Positions 24,106-35,850 of a stretch of 64,000 bases of DNA are shown one piece after another; within the stretch, counting starts at the first letter, position 1, and every line of letters starts with the position of its first letter. The stretch comes from Nilaparvata lugens (Eukaryota; Arthropoda; Insecta; Hemiptera; Delphacidae), in contig NC_052507.1 of assembly GCF_014356525.2 (NCBI RefSeq), positions 60,364,053-60,428,052 on the forward strand, given 5' to 3'. Below the pieces are notes generated by a model that saw only the letters and a program-made list of their open reading frames with translations, was not told the origin of the DNA and made no database searches. The position numbers were made by a program, and so were the translations under genes.

Positions 24106-24888
24106 GAACCCAGTAAGCCTATCACGTGTAGAAGAGAAAGAATTGATAAGTTGTCACTTCTAGTGGTATTAGTCTGGTAGAAATACGAATGATTTGAAGT
24201 GGAGTGACGATACGAAAAAGAAAATTGTCAGATATTTGAGAGGCCTTCTACAGAAACGTGTTTTGTTGTTGTTTCGGGAAAGTTGGACGGGCGGGAAAGC
24301 CTCTGCCTCAGATCGTGACTCAATAACGAATGAGACAACTTTTCCAACCAGATTGTGTTTCCCGCCTTGCGATGTTACCAGAGATACCCAGGGACATTAG
24401 TTTTTCGATATCTATGGTTGCAGATAGGATACCAATTTTTATATGCGTGATATCGAAATGACGTTTGCGTAAATTGGTTTATAATATTTATTCATTTGGA
24501 CAGAAGAGAAAAATGGTGCAGGTATGGAAAAACATCAAAATTATTTACTGTTCCAGATAAGCCACCAACGTTATTGAAAATGAATTGCATTTTGTGTAGA
24601 TTGAATTATAATCTATTAATGTTCTTATCAATACATAGAATGCTATAAATGAATGGGAAACAAGCATTTGTCTGTCTCTGATGAGAGTTTCCAATTAATC
24701 ATAGCGAGGACCTAAGCAAAATGATTTGCTTTACATGTAATGAACTAAAGAGTTTCATCAACGCTAATACCAAAGATTTAGTTAGCGATAATATCATTCA
24801 ACATTCTGTGAGATAAAGTTCATAAAAATAATAGAATAACAGATAATCTATTCGCCATTTATCTCATTTCAGACAATACTATTTTATC

Positions 24889-24924
24889 CAATGTACCTAG
24901 AATACATGTATTCTAGGTACATTG
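24889..24924. repeat. perfect 36-bp palindrome without spacer
   Basis: The left half CAATGTACCTAGAATACA is followed directly by its exact reverse complement. GTACCTA/TCTAGGTA-type words occur also near 10783-10830. No element ends were seen around it. Confidence 0.85.
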
Positions 24925-25237
24925 ATTGTATCCATAGAAATACAATTTCTACCACAATATTCTACTTAAAACGCTGTAAGGAATTTGGGGATTCCAAGTA
25001 CGTCGTCGGCTCAGTTTTAGCTTTTCCTTCTCAACATGAAATATCACAAAGTAACATTTCCAGGGAACAGTCTAAATCTGATTCGAGGAAAAGGTATTGT
25101 TGTTGTGCAGTTACTGCAAAAAGTGCATTGAGCAGATGTTTTGTTCACTTGTTAAGCTGATTCCTGTCTTGAACAATATTCACAATGGCGATTATCAACA
25201 GGGCATAGAAGGGTATTAAAAGCAAGTCGCATAAGAG

Positions 25238-25612
25238 GATTTTGGTGACAGGAGTAGGAGGAAGTGGAAAAGGAGGTGGTTTGGGAGGAGGAGGAGGAGG
25301 AGCAATAGGAAAAGAAGGATGATGAGGGAGTGGAGTTGCGGAAGAGGTGGAGGAGGAGAAGAAGAAGTAGAAGGAGGGGGTGGTTGAGGGAGGAGGAAGG
25401 AGGAGGAGGAGGAGGAGGAGTAGGAGAAGGACGAAGGCGAGGGAGTGGATTTGGGGAAGTGGTTGTAGATAAGGAGGAGAATGAGGAGCAAAAAGGGTAG
25501 GATGATAATAGAAGTAGAAGAATGAGGGGGAGCAGGAGGAGACCGTGGAGGAAGAGGAGAAGGGGGGGGAGTGATAAAGAGGAGAGGGATGGAGCTCTTG
25601 ATTCTCTTTGCT
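25238..25612. repeat. purine-rich GGA/GAA tract
   Basis: GGAGGAGGAGGAG and GAAGTAGAAG words dominate the + strand. Minus-strand frames of 140 and 176 codons over it are Pro/Ser/Leu-rich translations of the tract. Confidence 0.85.
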
Positions 25613-25689
25613 GAGGTTTGCAGTAAACAATGTACCATTTCGCTGAGCTAACGACAATGACAAATACGTATACATGTATTGCGAGGATG

Positions 25690-27000
25690 AATATGCTGTG
25701 TAGGTGGTGATGAAGAAGTGGAATAGTAGAAAGAAAATGGGGAATGAGAGGAAAGGGTGTTAATAATGTAGGTAGAGTGGGAAAGAGGAGTAAGAAGGAA
25801 AGAAGGAAAAAGCAGGAGGATATGAAGGATATGAAGGAGGAGGGTATTATAAGAAGATAGATGTAGAGAATGAGATCCTTGAAGAACTCAAGAACCCAAG
25901 AAAAAAAACTTGACAGGGAAAAGGATGAAACGTGAGAAGAAGAGGAGTGGAGTTCAAGGGTGAGAGGAAAAGATGGGGAACATGAGGAGAAAACTACAAA
26001 ATCGTGAAGTTGATGAGGACACGAAGAGGATAAAGGAAAAATTGATTAAGAAAATAAACAGAAGATGTGAATAAAAAAGGAAAATGGGCACAAGGATGGC
26101 GAGGAGGAGTCCAAGGAGGTAATTTACAGTTGAATGGGGGAAGGAAGTAGAGAGAAAGTGGAAAACAAATTGTAGAAATAGAAGCAGGGAAATAAGAAAA
26201 GCGATTAGGATGAGAAGAGAAACATACAAGAAAACAGGAAGGAGAAGGAAAAAGATACACTAGAGAAGTAAAATAATAGATTACCACACACAAAAATGAG
26301 ATGACAAAAGAGGAGGATAAATGAAAATAAGAACGAGTAGGGGTACAACGTAAATGTATCTGGAAAAAGAAGAAATGATTAGAAAAAAGGAGAAAATCCA
26401 TCAAAGGGCATAATTAAAAGGAGAAGCTATGTAATAAGAATACAGGACAATGAGTAGGAAGAAGAACAAGAAAGAAGATAGAAACAAGTGCAAAACATAA
26501 GTGAAGATAAATAAGTGTGTGAATGAGAAAGTTAAAAGTGGACAGAAGAGAAGAAGAAAGTAAAAAAGAAAAGAAAAGGGTGATGATGAGGATTTAGGAG
26601 AAGGACAAGGATACCAAAAAGAAGATGTTGTAGAGGAAGTAGAACATAACCGTGGGATGAGTGTTGTTTGCCAAGCTGTAGATGTACTGTCAAAAGCGGT
26701 GCATGTATTAAGTTTGAAGCGATGGACAAATACAATGGCAAGTGTATAAATGGATGCTTATGCGACAAGAATCGAGCAAAACAATGCTCTAATTCCACCA
26801 CTTCCGTATTCAATATTCGACAAGATGGAATGGAGGGGAGTTGAAGATTGCTGACGAAGGTTTGATGAGTGATGGATGATTGTGATGTGGTGGAGTAACT
26901 GAGGAGTGACAGAGAAAAAAGAAGGAAAAGGAAAAAAGGGAAGAAAGCAGAAGATAGACTTGGGGAGAATGTAAAGGGAGTTGAAACCCATGTGGAATTC
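25690..27000. repeat. long A/G-biased block
   Basis: About 1.3 kb in which the + strand is strongly A+G-rich but less pure than 14.2-15.2 kb. Minus-strand open frames of 77-156 codons are rich in Ser, Phe and Leu, have no domain order and are explained by the bias. A less biased patch lies at about 26640-26880. Confidence 0.65.
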
Positions 27001-27312
27001 ACGTTTTAAAGTCAGGTAGTCAGCATCTGATTAACAGTGGTTTGCTATCCTTGTGTTTCATCAAACAAAGCAGATAGCTCTATCCTCCTCGAACTTCCTC
27101 TTTCACCGGTGCTAAATTACCAGGAAAATTTGTTTACTATGTAGAAATAGAAGAACATTTCATCTCAATAATGAAAATGCAATATTAAATCTTCAGAATA
27201 TATATTTACTTGATAAACGTAATTTATTTGAGTAAATAATGATCATTATTAACAAGAATCAATAATTGATATAACATCAAATTTATACCGGGAGGGCTAT
27301 GATTAACACAGC

Positions 27313-27401
27313 TATCTCCTATAGAAAGCTGTTGAAAGGAAAGTGACAACTAAGCATTTCTATTATTCCACTGACATTGAAACGTGGATCTCACTATAGG
27401 A
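27313..27401. mobile_element. possible short relative of the CTATAGTGAG MITE
   Basis: It ends with CGTGGATCTCACTATAG, a close match to the right terminus of the element at 46782-47002. A weak left end CTATAGAAAGC lies at about 27314. The short length and poor left end make this a decayed or internally deleted copy. Confidence 0.45.
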
Positions 27402-27409
27402 TGAGTAGG

Positions 27410-29020
27410 AGGAAGCAGATGAGTAAATACGGTGGAGCAGGAGATGGGAAAAGATGAGTTGTTAAGTAAAGTTGAACTTGAAAAAGAAATCGAAGAACGA
27501 GCGTTAACATTTATTAATATTCGTTCAAAATTAGTTATTCATTTGAAAATAATGATAAGGAGGAACAAACAATAAGTATAAGAGCGTAATATGAAAAATG
27601 TACCTACATTGCAGGGAGTGGAAGTAGGTAAGTGAAACAAGAAAATTACAGAAAGAACAGAAGAGTAGACGTGAGGAAAGCTGGAAAAGATAAGAAAGGA
27701 AGAAAAGAATATTAAAAACAAGAATCAGTGGGAATGAGTGGGTGAGGGTGAGGAAGAAAAATAAATTATGGGATCAGAAAAATTGCATGAAAAGGCACGA
27801 ATTTGGGTTTGAGAAAAATGGAGTAATAAGAGGAGGTTTGAGTTGGGGAAATATGACAATAAGAACTGTAAGGAAGAAAGATTCTTCATTTTGATTTCTC
27901 AATTCTTTTCGAAGAATTGTCATTGTTCAGTTCTACTCAGACAAGTTCAGTGTTATTCAGAGACCTTGATTATTCTTCTCATTCCTCACTTCAAGCAAGA
28001 AATACACCTTCAAGTATTTCTTATATAAAACTCCATAGCAATGAGATACATTCCATGATTTGTATCGACTCGAGTAATTCACAATAAGACATTACATCTT
28101 AAACATTGCTTTACTCTTGAAACATCCTTCTACCACGGAGTAAAGAACACCTATTTTCACACTAAAGAACACTGGTTTCCTTATTCCGTGCTTTTACTCT
28201 TGAAACGATCTGGCAAAGTTGCGGAGCTAGATAAAGATAATATATTATATTTTCGAGACGTGATGAAGAAACTTGAGAAAAATAACTCAACAGGGAACTC
28301 CGAGTTTCAGTTTTGTACAGAAGAATATTGACTCCATGAAGGCTATTTATATATAGCAATCCCATTCACCACAATCATGTGAACCAACCCAAAATTTGAT
28401 CTATAATGAACATTCTCCTCTTCAAGTTATCAAAAACTGAGAACGATTTTGCATCAGAGGTTTAATGAGGCGTCATAAGTAATTTTGCACTTTTCAGATG
28501 TTCAGTACAGAAATCTCATTAAACCTAGCCCATTCCCTTCATATTTGTAGACCGATCTAACCCTCATTACAGGCAAAACCACTGGGCTAAATAATCACAT
28601 CAACAATAAATTATTCATAATCATACAACATGTGACCAGACCAGGCTAGTGTCTAATTTTGTTTGGTTGGCTATAAGGTAAGATTTTAAACAAACTCCAG
28701 ACACAGTCCAAGTTTGTTGAGTTACCAATAAATTGAAGACATATTGAACAATCTCTAGGTGATGTTCAATTTTCCTGAGTTGGCAATAAGTAGAAGATAT
28801 ATCTCTTGTCAAAAAACCGATGTCTTGTAATTTATCTTTCTCAGTGAGCAAAACTCATCCACCGATTTATCATTATCATAAAAAATGATCCAGGAAAATC
28901 TAACACTTTTAATTAAGTGAGCCATTGAGGAAGTTAGTTCCTCTACTACAGTGGATAAAACCTGAACCACATATTAGCCTACGCTTGATATGATGATGAG
29001 ATCCGAGGGGATCAAATTGT
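27410..29020. other. no gene recognised; A/G-biased start and a weak 56-bp tandem repeat
   Basis: 27410-27860 is A/G-biased on +. Between about 28666 and 28810 the word GTTGGCTATAAGG recurs in degenerate form at 28721 and 28779 (spacing 55-58 bp). A minus-strand frame of 76 codons covers it but shows no motif. The rest is AT-rich. Confidence 0.4.
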
Positions 29021-29420
29021 TGAGAAGGGTTTGGCGATCAGTTGGGATGTGGACAATGGCAATCATTAATTAGGAAGCACCCTGAGGGGGGTGGGAAGGG
29101 GTCTGATTTTTCGACCAATGGCGTGCGTTGGCGCCAAAAGCAGCCGCGGCCACGTGATTAATGGCTCTTTACATGTGGTGGATTGTAGGGGGGGGGGAGT
29201 TTTGAATGGTGAGGGGCAGCTCATGACGTCACCACATGTTCAGGATGGTTTAGGAGGTACCTGTGTGGTTCCCCTCTTCCCGTGATACAAGTTCCTGGGG
29301 GCCCAACTGGGGGGTATCTAGCTAGACCCCCTGACAAACCTGATGGTATTGACATAACGAGCTGGCCCCAGTAGCTAGCCTACGCGAGTGACACAATATT
29401 GGTGAAACGTGTTAGTGACA
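29020..29420. promoter_or_regulatory. GC-richer island with consensus factor-binding words
   Basis: Directly visible: TTGGCGCCAAAA (E2F-like palindrome) at about 29128-29139, CCACGTG (E-box) at about 29149, CACATGTGG-like E-box words, ATTAAT homeodomain-type cores, and TGACGTCA (a perfect CRE) at about 29224. There is also a run of ten or more G. Such clustering fits a promoter or enhancer, but no transcript or exon can be tied to it. A 64-codon frame at 29091-29285 has no recognised domain. Confidence 0.35.
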
Positions 29421-30230
29421 GACCTTGTCAAAAGCACACACTCACGCACACACACGTCACTACTCACCTACACATATGCAAGCTTCTGTCACCTCAAAAT
29501 AGTGCTTGTTTGATGGATGAATTATGAAAGCTGCTGGGACTTGATTTTTGTAATACTAATTGAAATTGTATTGAGATATTTGATCATCCAGGATTTTAAT
29601 GAGAAACTACATGATAATAAGAATAATTATTCATATAGAATTATAAAAAATACTCGTTGAATTGGATTGTGTAATTATCTTGTAAAGTTATTATTATCAT
29701 TATTATATTGAAGGGACGGATCCAAGGATCCAAAGATTCAAAGAACGCCACACGTCAACCGAAGCTTATTGTGTTCCATTTTGTAAAGTTACATTGATTT
29801 CTCATCACAATATTCTATGTGAGGAAATGTTAGAAAGAGAAGAGAGTATATTGCCATTTTACTAATTTTTGTTTTTTAATATTTTTTAATAGTGTACAGG
29901 AGCATTGAGAGAAGTGTGAAATTGAAAGGTTCAATAATAAAAACCTTTATATAAGGGAATAGTTAAAAGAACACGCTTATTGCTCTCAAAACTGCTTTCC
30001 TTGATATTACTTTTGATTCTTTCTCAGATATGATTCACTTTTTTCGAATTAAGTAATCCACTACAGACTTCTTTTAATTGTGTTTGTCAGAGATAGTATC
30101 ACCATACTGGGAGGTAGAATGTGGAATTAACTGTATATAGAAAAATAACAATTCTTCAAAATAACGATTGAAGTCATGCATATCACATTACCTGAGGTCC
30201 TGGCAGAATATCATGTTGGGGAGAAACTTT
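29421..30230. other. AT-rich DNA, no gene recognised
   Basis: Contains short CA-rich simple sequence near 29436-29475. Beyond that only short frames occur and no repeats were recognised. Confidence 0.4.
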
Positions 30231-30289
30231 TAGCAGAAAAATGAATATACCAGTGCGCTCTGCTCGTTCTCATCTGATTCGCCATTTGA

Positions 30290-30490
30290 GCCTTCTAATC
30301 ACTTCTAAGCCTAGCCAGTAGATGGCAGCAGCTGTTGATTAATGTACTTGGATGTAAGCCAATCACAACAAACAAGCTCCGCCTTCTTTCTCCTGATTGG
30401 TCGGTTGGTTTCAAACGTAGCCAACTCTGAATCTGACCGATAAAGGGCAGTAGCTATTGACTTATTTAAACTGCGAAGTTATCTTCAAGT
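30290..30490. repeat. dispersed repeat with CTCF-like motif, copy B
   Basis: CCAGTAGATGGCAGC at 30315-30329 fits the animal CTCF core pattern CCASYAGRKGGCRS at every position. A second, weaker unit CCGATAAAGGGCAGTAGC starts at 30437. AGCTCCGCC and AGCCAATCAC words lie between them. The order of words matches the repeat at 7655-7810, so both are copies of one dimeric repeat. Confidence 0.55.
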
Positions 30491-30579
30491 TTGTCAAACG
30501 TAAGAAAACTATGTCTGTGTTATTAGATAATCTGGGAACAGGCAATCCACGATTTTTGCATTGTGGATTAGAATGATTG

Positions 30580-30642
<63 letters not shown>
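30580..30642. repeat. (AT)n microsatellite
   Basis: About 60 bp of alternating A and T with a single phase break. Confidence 0.95.
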
Positions 30643-30644
<2 letters not shown>

Positions 30645-30705
30645 TTTGAAATAATTGTTAACTAGATATAGACTGAGAATGAACTGTTAACTAGATATAG
30701 ATTAA

Positions 30706-30897
30706 CTAGCCGTCAGGCTCGCTTCGCTTGCCATATCCGTCTAGCCAGGGGGCTCCGCCCCCTGGACCCCCGACTGGATCGTTCAAGAATGAGATCACCT
30801 GCATTTTTCATTTGAGCATTTTTATCATATGTTAGGACGATCCAGTCGGGGGTCCAGACTAAACGGATATAGCAAGCGAAGCGAGCCTGACGGCTAG
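30706..30897. mobile_element. GC-rich inverted-repeat element
   Basis: The left arm is CTAGCCGTCAGGCTCGCTTC... and continues to CGACTGGATCG. The right arm is its inversion, ending GAAGCGAGCCTGACGGCTAG. The left arm has an extra internal hairpin AGGGGGCTCCGCCCCCT (about 30738-30754) that is missing from the right arm. The centre is about 50 bp. It has no ORF. Confidence 0.75.
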
Positions 30898-31082
30898 TAA
30901 TATAATATTCCCAGGATTAGCTCTGATTGAAGTAGCAGTGCCCAATCAATTTTTCCGCGATAAATGCATTTCAATCTTCAACTTGGTGCCAACCTAACAA
31001 AGTCAACTCAACTTAATGCCAACCTGACAAAATTATTAATTTAGTTACCAGTTAACAACCGTTTCGAAGAGGTACTCTCTCT

Positions 31083-31149
31083 AGATTATAGTTTTATATT
31101 AACATAATATGTTAATATAAAACTGTAATCTATACCATATTATGGTATG
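31083..31149. repeat. near-perfect AT palindromes
   Basis: 31083-31131 reads AGATTATAGTTTTATATTAA to the centre ATAAT and then its inversion with one or two mismatches. Right after it, TACCATATTATGGTA is a second small palindrome. Both can extrude as cruciforms. Confidence 0.7.
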
Positions 31150-31159
31150 GACATTTTTC

Positions 31160-31397
31160 AATTATAATTAAGAGAATAAGAAGGATATACATGCTAAAAG
31201 ACGAACTTTAAACCCTTAAAAACCACCCTTAGAGTTAAAATATTGCCAAAAGATTTCTTAGTACGCCTCTAAAGGGCCAACTGAACATACCTACCAAATT
31301 TGAACGTTTTTGGTCCGGTAGATTTTTAGTTCTGCGAGTGAGTGAGTGAGTGAGTGAGTCAGTCAGTCAGTGAGTGAGTGCCATTTCGCTTTGATAT

Positions 31398-31462
<65 letters not shown>
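31160..31462. mobile_element. repeat tail: (GAGT)n then CCATTTCGCTTTGATATA and (AT)n
   Basis: An AT-rich stretch is followed by GAGTGAGTGAGTGAGTGAGT and CAGTCAGTCAGT at about 31336-31379, then GCCATTTCGCTTTGATATA, then about 65 bp of (AT)n ending at 31462. The fixed order of simple repeats around a conserved word looks like the 3' end of a dispersed retroelement, seen only as a fragment. The assignment is from remembered similarity. Confidence 0.4.
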
Positions 31463-31463
<1 letters not shown>

Positions 31464-31469
31464 TAATAG

Positions 31470-33295
31470 ATTATAAATTAAGAATAGAGACCAGAGATCT
31501 TCGACTGCTCACATAATGAGAGAAACCTTGATAAAGCAACAAAACGAAAATTTGAGTGATAGTTCGTCATTGATCAAGAAATTTACATCTTCATTATATC
31601 TCACCTCAATAGTTATCAATATTGATGAAGAGTATTAGAATATCATATCTATTATTATCATTATCATCCTATGTTAGTTGAGAAATTGTTAGTCCACAGC
31701 ATCTTTCAAATCCTCACACCATGAAAACCACAAATACTTCAAATTTCCTCACCTGTAAAGCTTTAAAAATATTTGCAGCAGATCCAGGATAACAAGGGAA
31801 ACTCAGCTCGCTCCCGTGGCGGAGTTAGTACTTGGCAGCTTGTCGTAAAGTGTACCTTGTGGAAGTCTCCTGTGGGATACAGGGGATAAGCTGGTCTGGC
31901 GTCTACTATTTTTACTATCGACTCCCCACTGTGTATAGACAACATCCTTGACAATGCTCCTGCCATACATTGTCAACAAAGGAACTCATCCTTGCACATA
32001 CACTCCTGTGTGGAATCCAGGTAACGGTGAAAATGCAGATGAAAATCTTCCTTGTGACATCTATGATCGAGAATTATTTGTACTGGGATAAAATCCAGGT
32101 AAGGGGAATATATGGATGCAGATTCCTTCAATGACATTCATGAACTGAAATTATTTGTATTGGCTTGCACTATTATTTCTGGCTTCACTGAGTGAGAAGT
32201 CATATGTGAACCGGAACCTTCATGGCTATCTACGAGTTTGGTATGGCCGTTTTCCCATTATCCAATAGTAGTGTACTTTGCAAGTGTATAACAAGATGTA
32301 AGTCCAACAAGTTGCATAAAGTTCACAGTATCATTTTGCTTTTTTTAATTTGTCATATTCATACATCACTCATATCTATTTATCTACTTTTTTGGACAGG
32401 CCCAAATCGATTGCAGAGCTATTTAGCATTTTTTAACAGATTATATGAGAAGTTAGTTGTTCATGTATAGGAATTTGAGTAGTTATGTGTAATTTGATTC
32501 TAAAGTTGAGTACGTTGTAGTACTTAATATCAACTTGTATTAAAGTACTACATGAAACGTTGAGTACGAGTTACGTTACAGTAGGTCTACTAGTGAAGAA
32601 CGATTATTTTGTTTGTTAGGCTTAAATCAACGTCAATCGATCAAATCAAGATGAATTATTAGACCGTCGTTCTACAAACATAGCCTCAGCACACTAAATC
32701 AATATTTATATGAATGATATTTCTTGCAATTCGATTGGGAACAAAACTACCTTCTGGTTCAGAGCCATTCTCATGTCTATTGGTTTGAAATAGCCACCGA
32801 AATACTAAATCACTGAATTGTTTTCGGATCCCTCATATAATAATATCACCTAGGCTTAAAATACTTCTAGAAAGTCGCCTTTGTAAAGTAATAAATTATC
32901 TACATTTTGCAGAAACTATCACAAATCTATACAATCTATATCTTTTTGAAGAAAATAAATGATCTTTGTATAGCTGGATCTCAATCATAATAACGTTTTT
33001 CCTATTTCTCTGACACAAATTTAACCTATAGTAATTATTCATTTGTGGAAGGAATGAGGGACACTTAAGATTCTTTTGTTGAACTGAATCTAAACGAGCC
33101 AAGGAAATTATCATCATCCACTCACCTCCAATTGCCTTAATCTATCGGATTCATAAATGACTGAAGAAAACTCCACTTTTTCCACCCCATTGATTAACGA
33201 AATAATTACTGATGGTTTGTGGAAATGAAAGATCTTGTGCCATTTATTGCCGCAAGTAATTGAAGGGTGTGTTGTGATGGCTTTAATTCAATTTT
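31470..33295. other. AT-rich DNA, no gene recognised
   Basis: An 82-codon frame at 32222-32470 (+) is rich in hydrophobic residues but matches no family I know. A small inverted repeat GTAGTACTTAA / TTAAAGTACTAC lies at about 32517-32550. No exon is supported. Confidence 0.4.
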
Positions 33296-33299
33296 ATTT

Positions 33300-33880
33300 C
33301 CGGAAATGAGAAGAAGAATAAGGTCGAAGGGAAGGAATCTGGGGTTAGTTACTTTCCTGTCGCATTGTCAGGGAGAATAGGGTGGAAAGGGACAAGAAAG
33401 GAGGGATTAGCGGGAAGAATCAATCGGAAGGAAAGCTGGAGATAGCGGTAGGTGAGAACAATGGCAGGAATGAAGTGAGAGGGAGATAGCAGTGGTGGCA
33501 ATTTATGCCTGGTGACCTTGTTGAACCTTTTGTGTAGGAGTGAAGTGGGTGGGGGTGGGGGAGTGAATAAGGGTTGTTTTGATGCCAGCAAATGTGGATA
33601 AGGGGTGAGGGGGAGAGGAGTGTGATATCAGTGACGCCTTTGTCGAGTGAGGTGGAATGGTGGGTGGCAAGGGAGGGTGGAATCAAGGGGTCTATTCTAT
33701 GAGTGAGGGTGCTAATGAACGTTGTTGGACTTTTTTCTTCTTTCTGAGAAGGTGCCAGGAGAGGTGGACGAATGAGTCATGGAAGGAGGATTGGAGGAAT
33801 TAGAGGAGAGGAGGAAGAACATGATAAGGAAAGTATACGGAAAAGTAGATGTTTGATAACCAAAGTAGAATAAATAAAGT
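33300..33880. repeat. purine-rich tract
   Basis: A/G-biased on +, with GGGTGGGGGTGGGGG at about 33547-33561. Pro/Ser-rich minus frames of 61-88 codons follow from the bias. Confidence 0.65.
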
Positions 33881-34059
33881 AGTTTAATATGTATCAAAAG
33901 TTGAAATAAAAAAAATGATTAAATGAAGTTGATACAAATGTTGTAAAAAATGAAAGTACCTGTACGTTGGAAAGGGTACTTTGATTTTTAATTTTCATGT
34001 AAATACAAGTAGCCCTTAACAAGAAATTAAACATCAAAGTAACTTGATAACTTCCTAAG

Positions 34060-34370
34060 AAGAGAAGAAATAATATAAAATGGAAAGAAATCAGATGAAG
34101 TTAGGGAGCATTTTGTGATGGAGAAAAATGGGAAAATGAGGAACTGATTATTGTAAGATCATTGTATTATAAGAACTGGAAAATATTGACATTGACAGAA
34201 TATAAGAATGAACTATGGAAAGTTGAAGAAGGAAAGAAAAGATCTGTGAGATGAAAGGTAAAATAGGCAGGAGAAAGGAAAATGAGTGGTTTTGAAGAAG
34301 GATAAGGAGTGAAATTGAAGGGATAAGAAGTGGATCGAAAAGTAAGAAGTGGAAGCGCAGGGGAGCAGGG
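34060..34370. repeat. purine-rich tract
   Basis: A/G-biased on + with AAGAAG and GGAGAAAGG words. Minus-strand frames of 85 and 112 codons are Ser/Phe/Leu-rich by composition. Confidence 0.6.
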
Positions 34371-34379
34371 GTACTTACT

Positions 34380-35640
34380 TGACATTCGTGCATGGTCATT
34401 CTCAAGAAGTAGGGGACGTAGTAATGAATGCAGGTGATCTATATGGAGGACTAATATGTGGGGAGTGATTTCCAGGAACATAGGCAATTGACAACAACTG
34501 ACCAATCAGTGCTACTCCTGCAAGATTGAGAAATACGTAGACTGGTGGATAGGGGAACTATTCTGGGTGAGAGAGCAGATTTACTCTTGAATTGTATTGT
34601 ATTCTTTTTTAATCAATAAGACAGGTCATACTCAAAATTTTCAATCGCAATCTTAATAAGCTATATGTCATCAATATTAAGTATATAGGCCATGAAGTAT
34701 AAAATTTCAATTAATTCAACAAGGATGGTTAACATTCAGTAAATCAAGGAGCACGGAATACTTATAAAATCAAGCAAAGTTTGAAATATTCACATTAATT
34801 AAGGATTGATTTCCTCCATCCATTATTTTCCTTTCCTTTCTTTCAAACCCCTTATCTTCTCTCTTCTTCATGTGCCGTCTCCATGGCGGAGGTTCGCTAT
34901 CATGATGGCAATTTTCACCCTGCTTACAGCTGACTTGAAAAGTTCATGAGGTGCACTTGAACCAATCCCTTAAATTGCGCAACCACTCATCAATAACCCC
35001 TTATCAAATCCAAACCCCTTATCAATAACTTTAAAATACATTCAGTTGGTTATCCAAATAATGAACTTTCAATTCTCATGAGTTTGATTGTAGAATTTAT
35101 TACGATACAAGTTCTACATGTCCACCTTCCAATTTAGTTACTCTTGATCTTCTCGATTAACAGAAAGTTAGAAACTTCTATTGCAAACTTATATTATACG
35201 TATTTTAGTTGAGTGCGGTCGCTTATATCAGTTTTGTAAAACTTTATTGTATCTTATTATTGGTAAATGAATAAATTCAAGAGGAGTGATTTGAGTGAGT
35301 GAGAAGCCTTCCATGTAAAACCACAACTAGAACCAATACAAAAATATATCAATGTATTCTTTTAAAATCATCTCATGTCTTTCCATTATAATATTACCAT
35401 GAGATAAAAAATAATCAACAATGGATAATTTTATGAAGTCATGTTCCTAAAAATAACACAATGGGGAACAATACCTCCACAGAAGTTGAACCAACGAACA
35501 AAAAGCCTTTTTCAATAAAAGTGATTGATTACACCGTGATTCAATGAACTGCACTCTGTAAATGGTCTGAATTTTATCAGCACAGTAACGCTCCAATGAA
35601 TTTCACACTACAATCGTATCCCAAGTGTATCTACATGTTA
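34380..35640. other. AT-rich DNA, no gene recognised
   Basis: No frame with a recognisable motif. 34810-34935 is pyrimidine-rich and contains GCCGTCTCCATGGCGGAGG. Confidence 0.35.
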
Positions 35641-35644
35641 ACTA

Positions 35645-35850
35645 ACACATAATTATTAACACTGCCGTAAGGATGATGATAACCCATTGTTGTAATGGCG
35701 AATATCGGCATCAGCAGTATTCAGTCAGGTTATTATTAAATGGGCAGCAGCCAATCAGGGCTCACTTTAATGGCGGAGAAAGTGATGCCGTAGCCAATAG
35801 CTAAGTGATGATTACGATAATAGAATGATTAGGAGGTTGATAAGGTTAGG
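35645..35850. promoter_or_regulatory. non-repetitive island with CCAAT words
   Basis: GCCAATCAGGG at about 35750 and GCCAATAGC near 35793 are CCAAT boxes. Two AATGGCG(G/A) words lie nearby. The segment is less AT-rich than its surroundings and adjoins a purine tract. It is a candidate regulatory element only; no TATA box, initiator or transcript can be tied to it. Confidence 0.25.

Noticed and set aside
28621..28851. 76-codon minus-strand frame
   Set aside because: Covers a weak 56-bp tandem repeat that accounts for its regularity; no motif.
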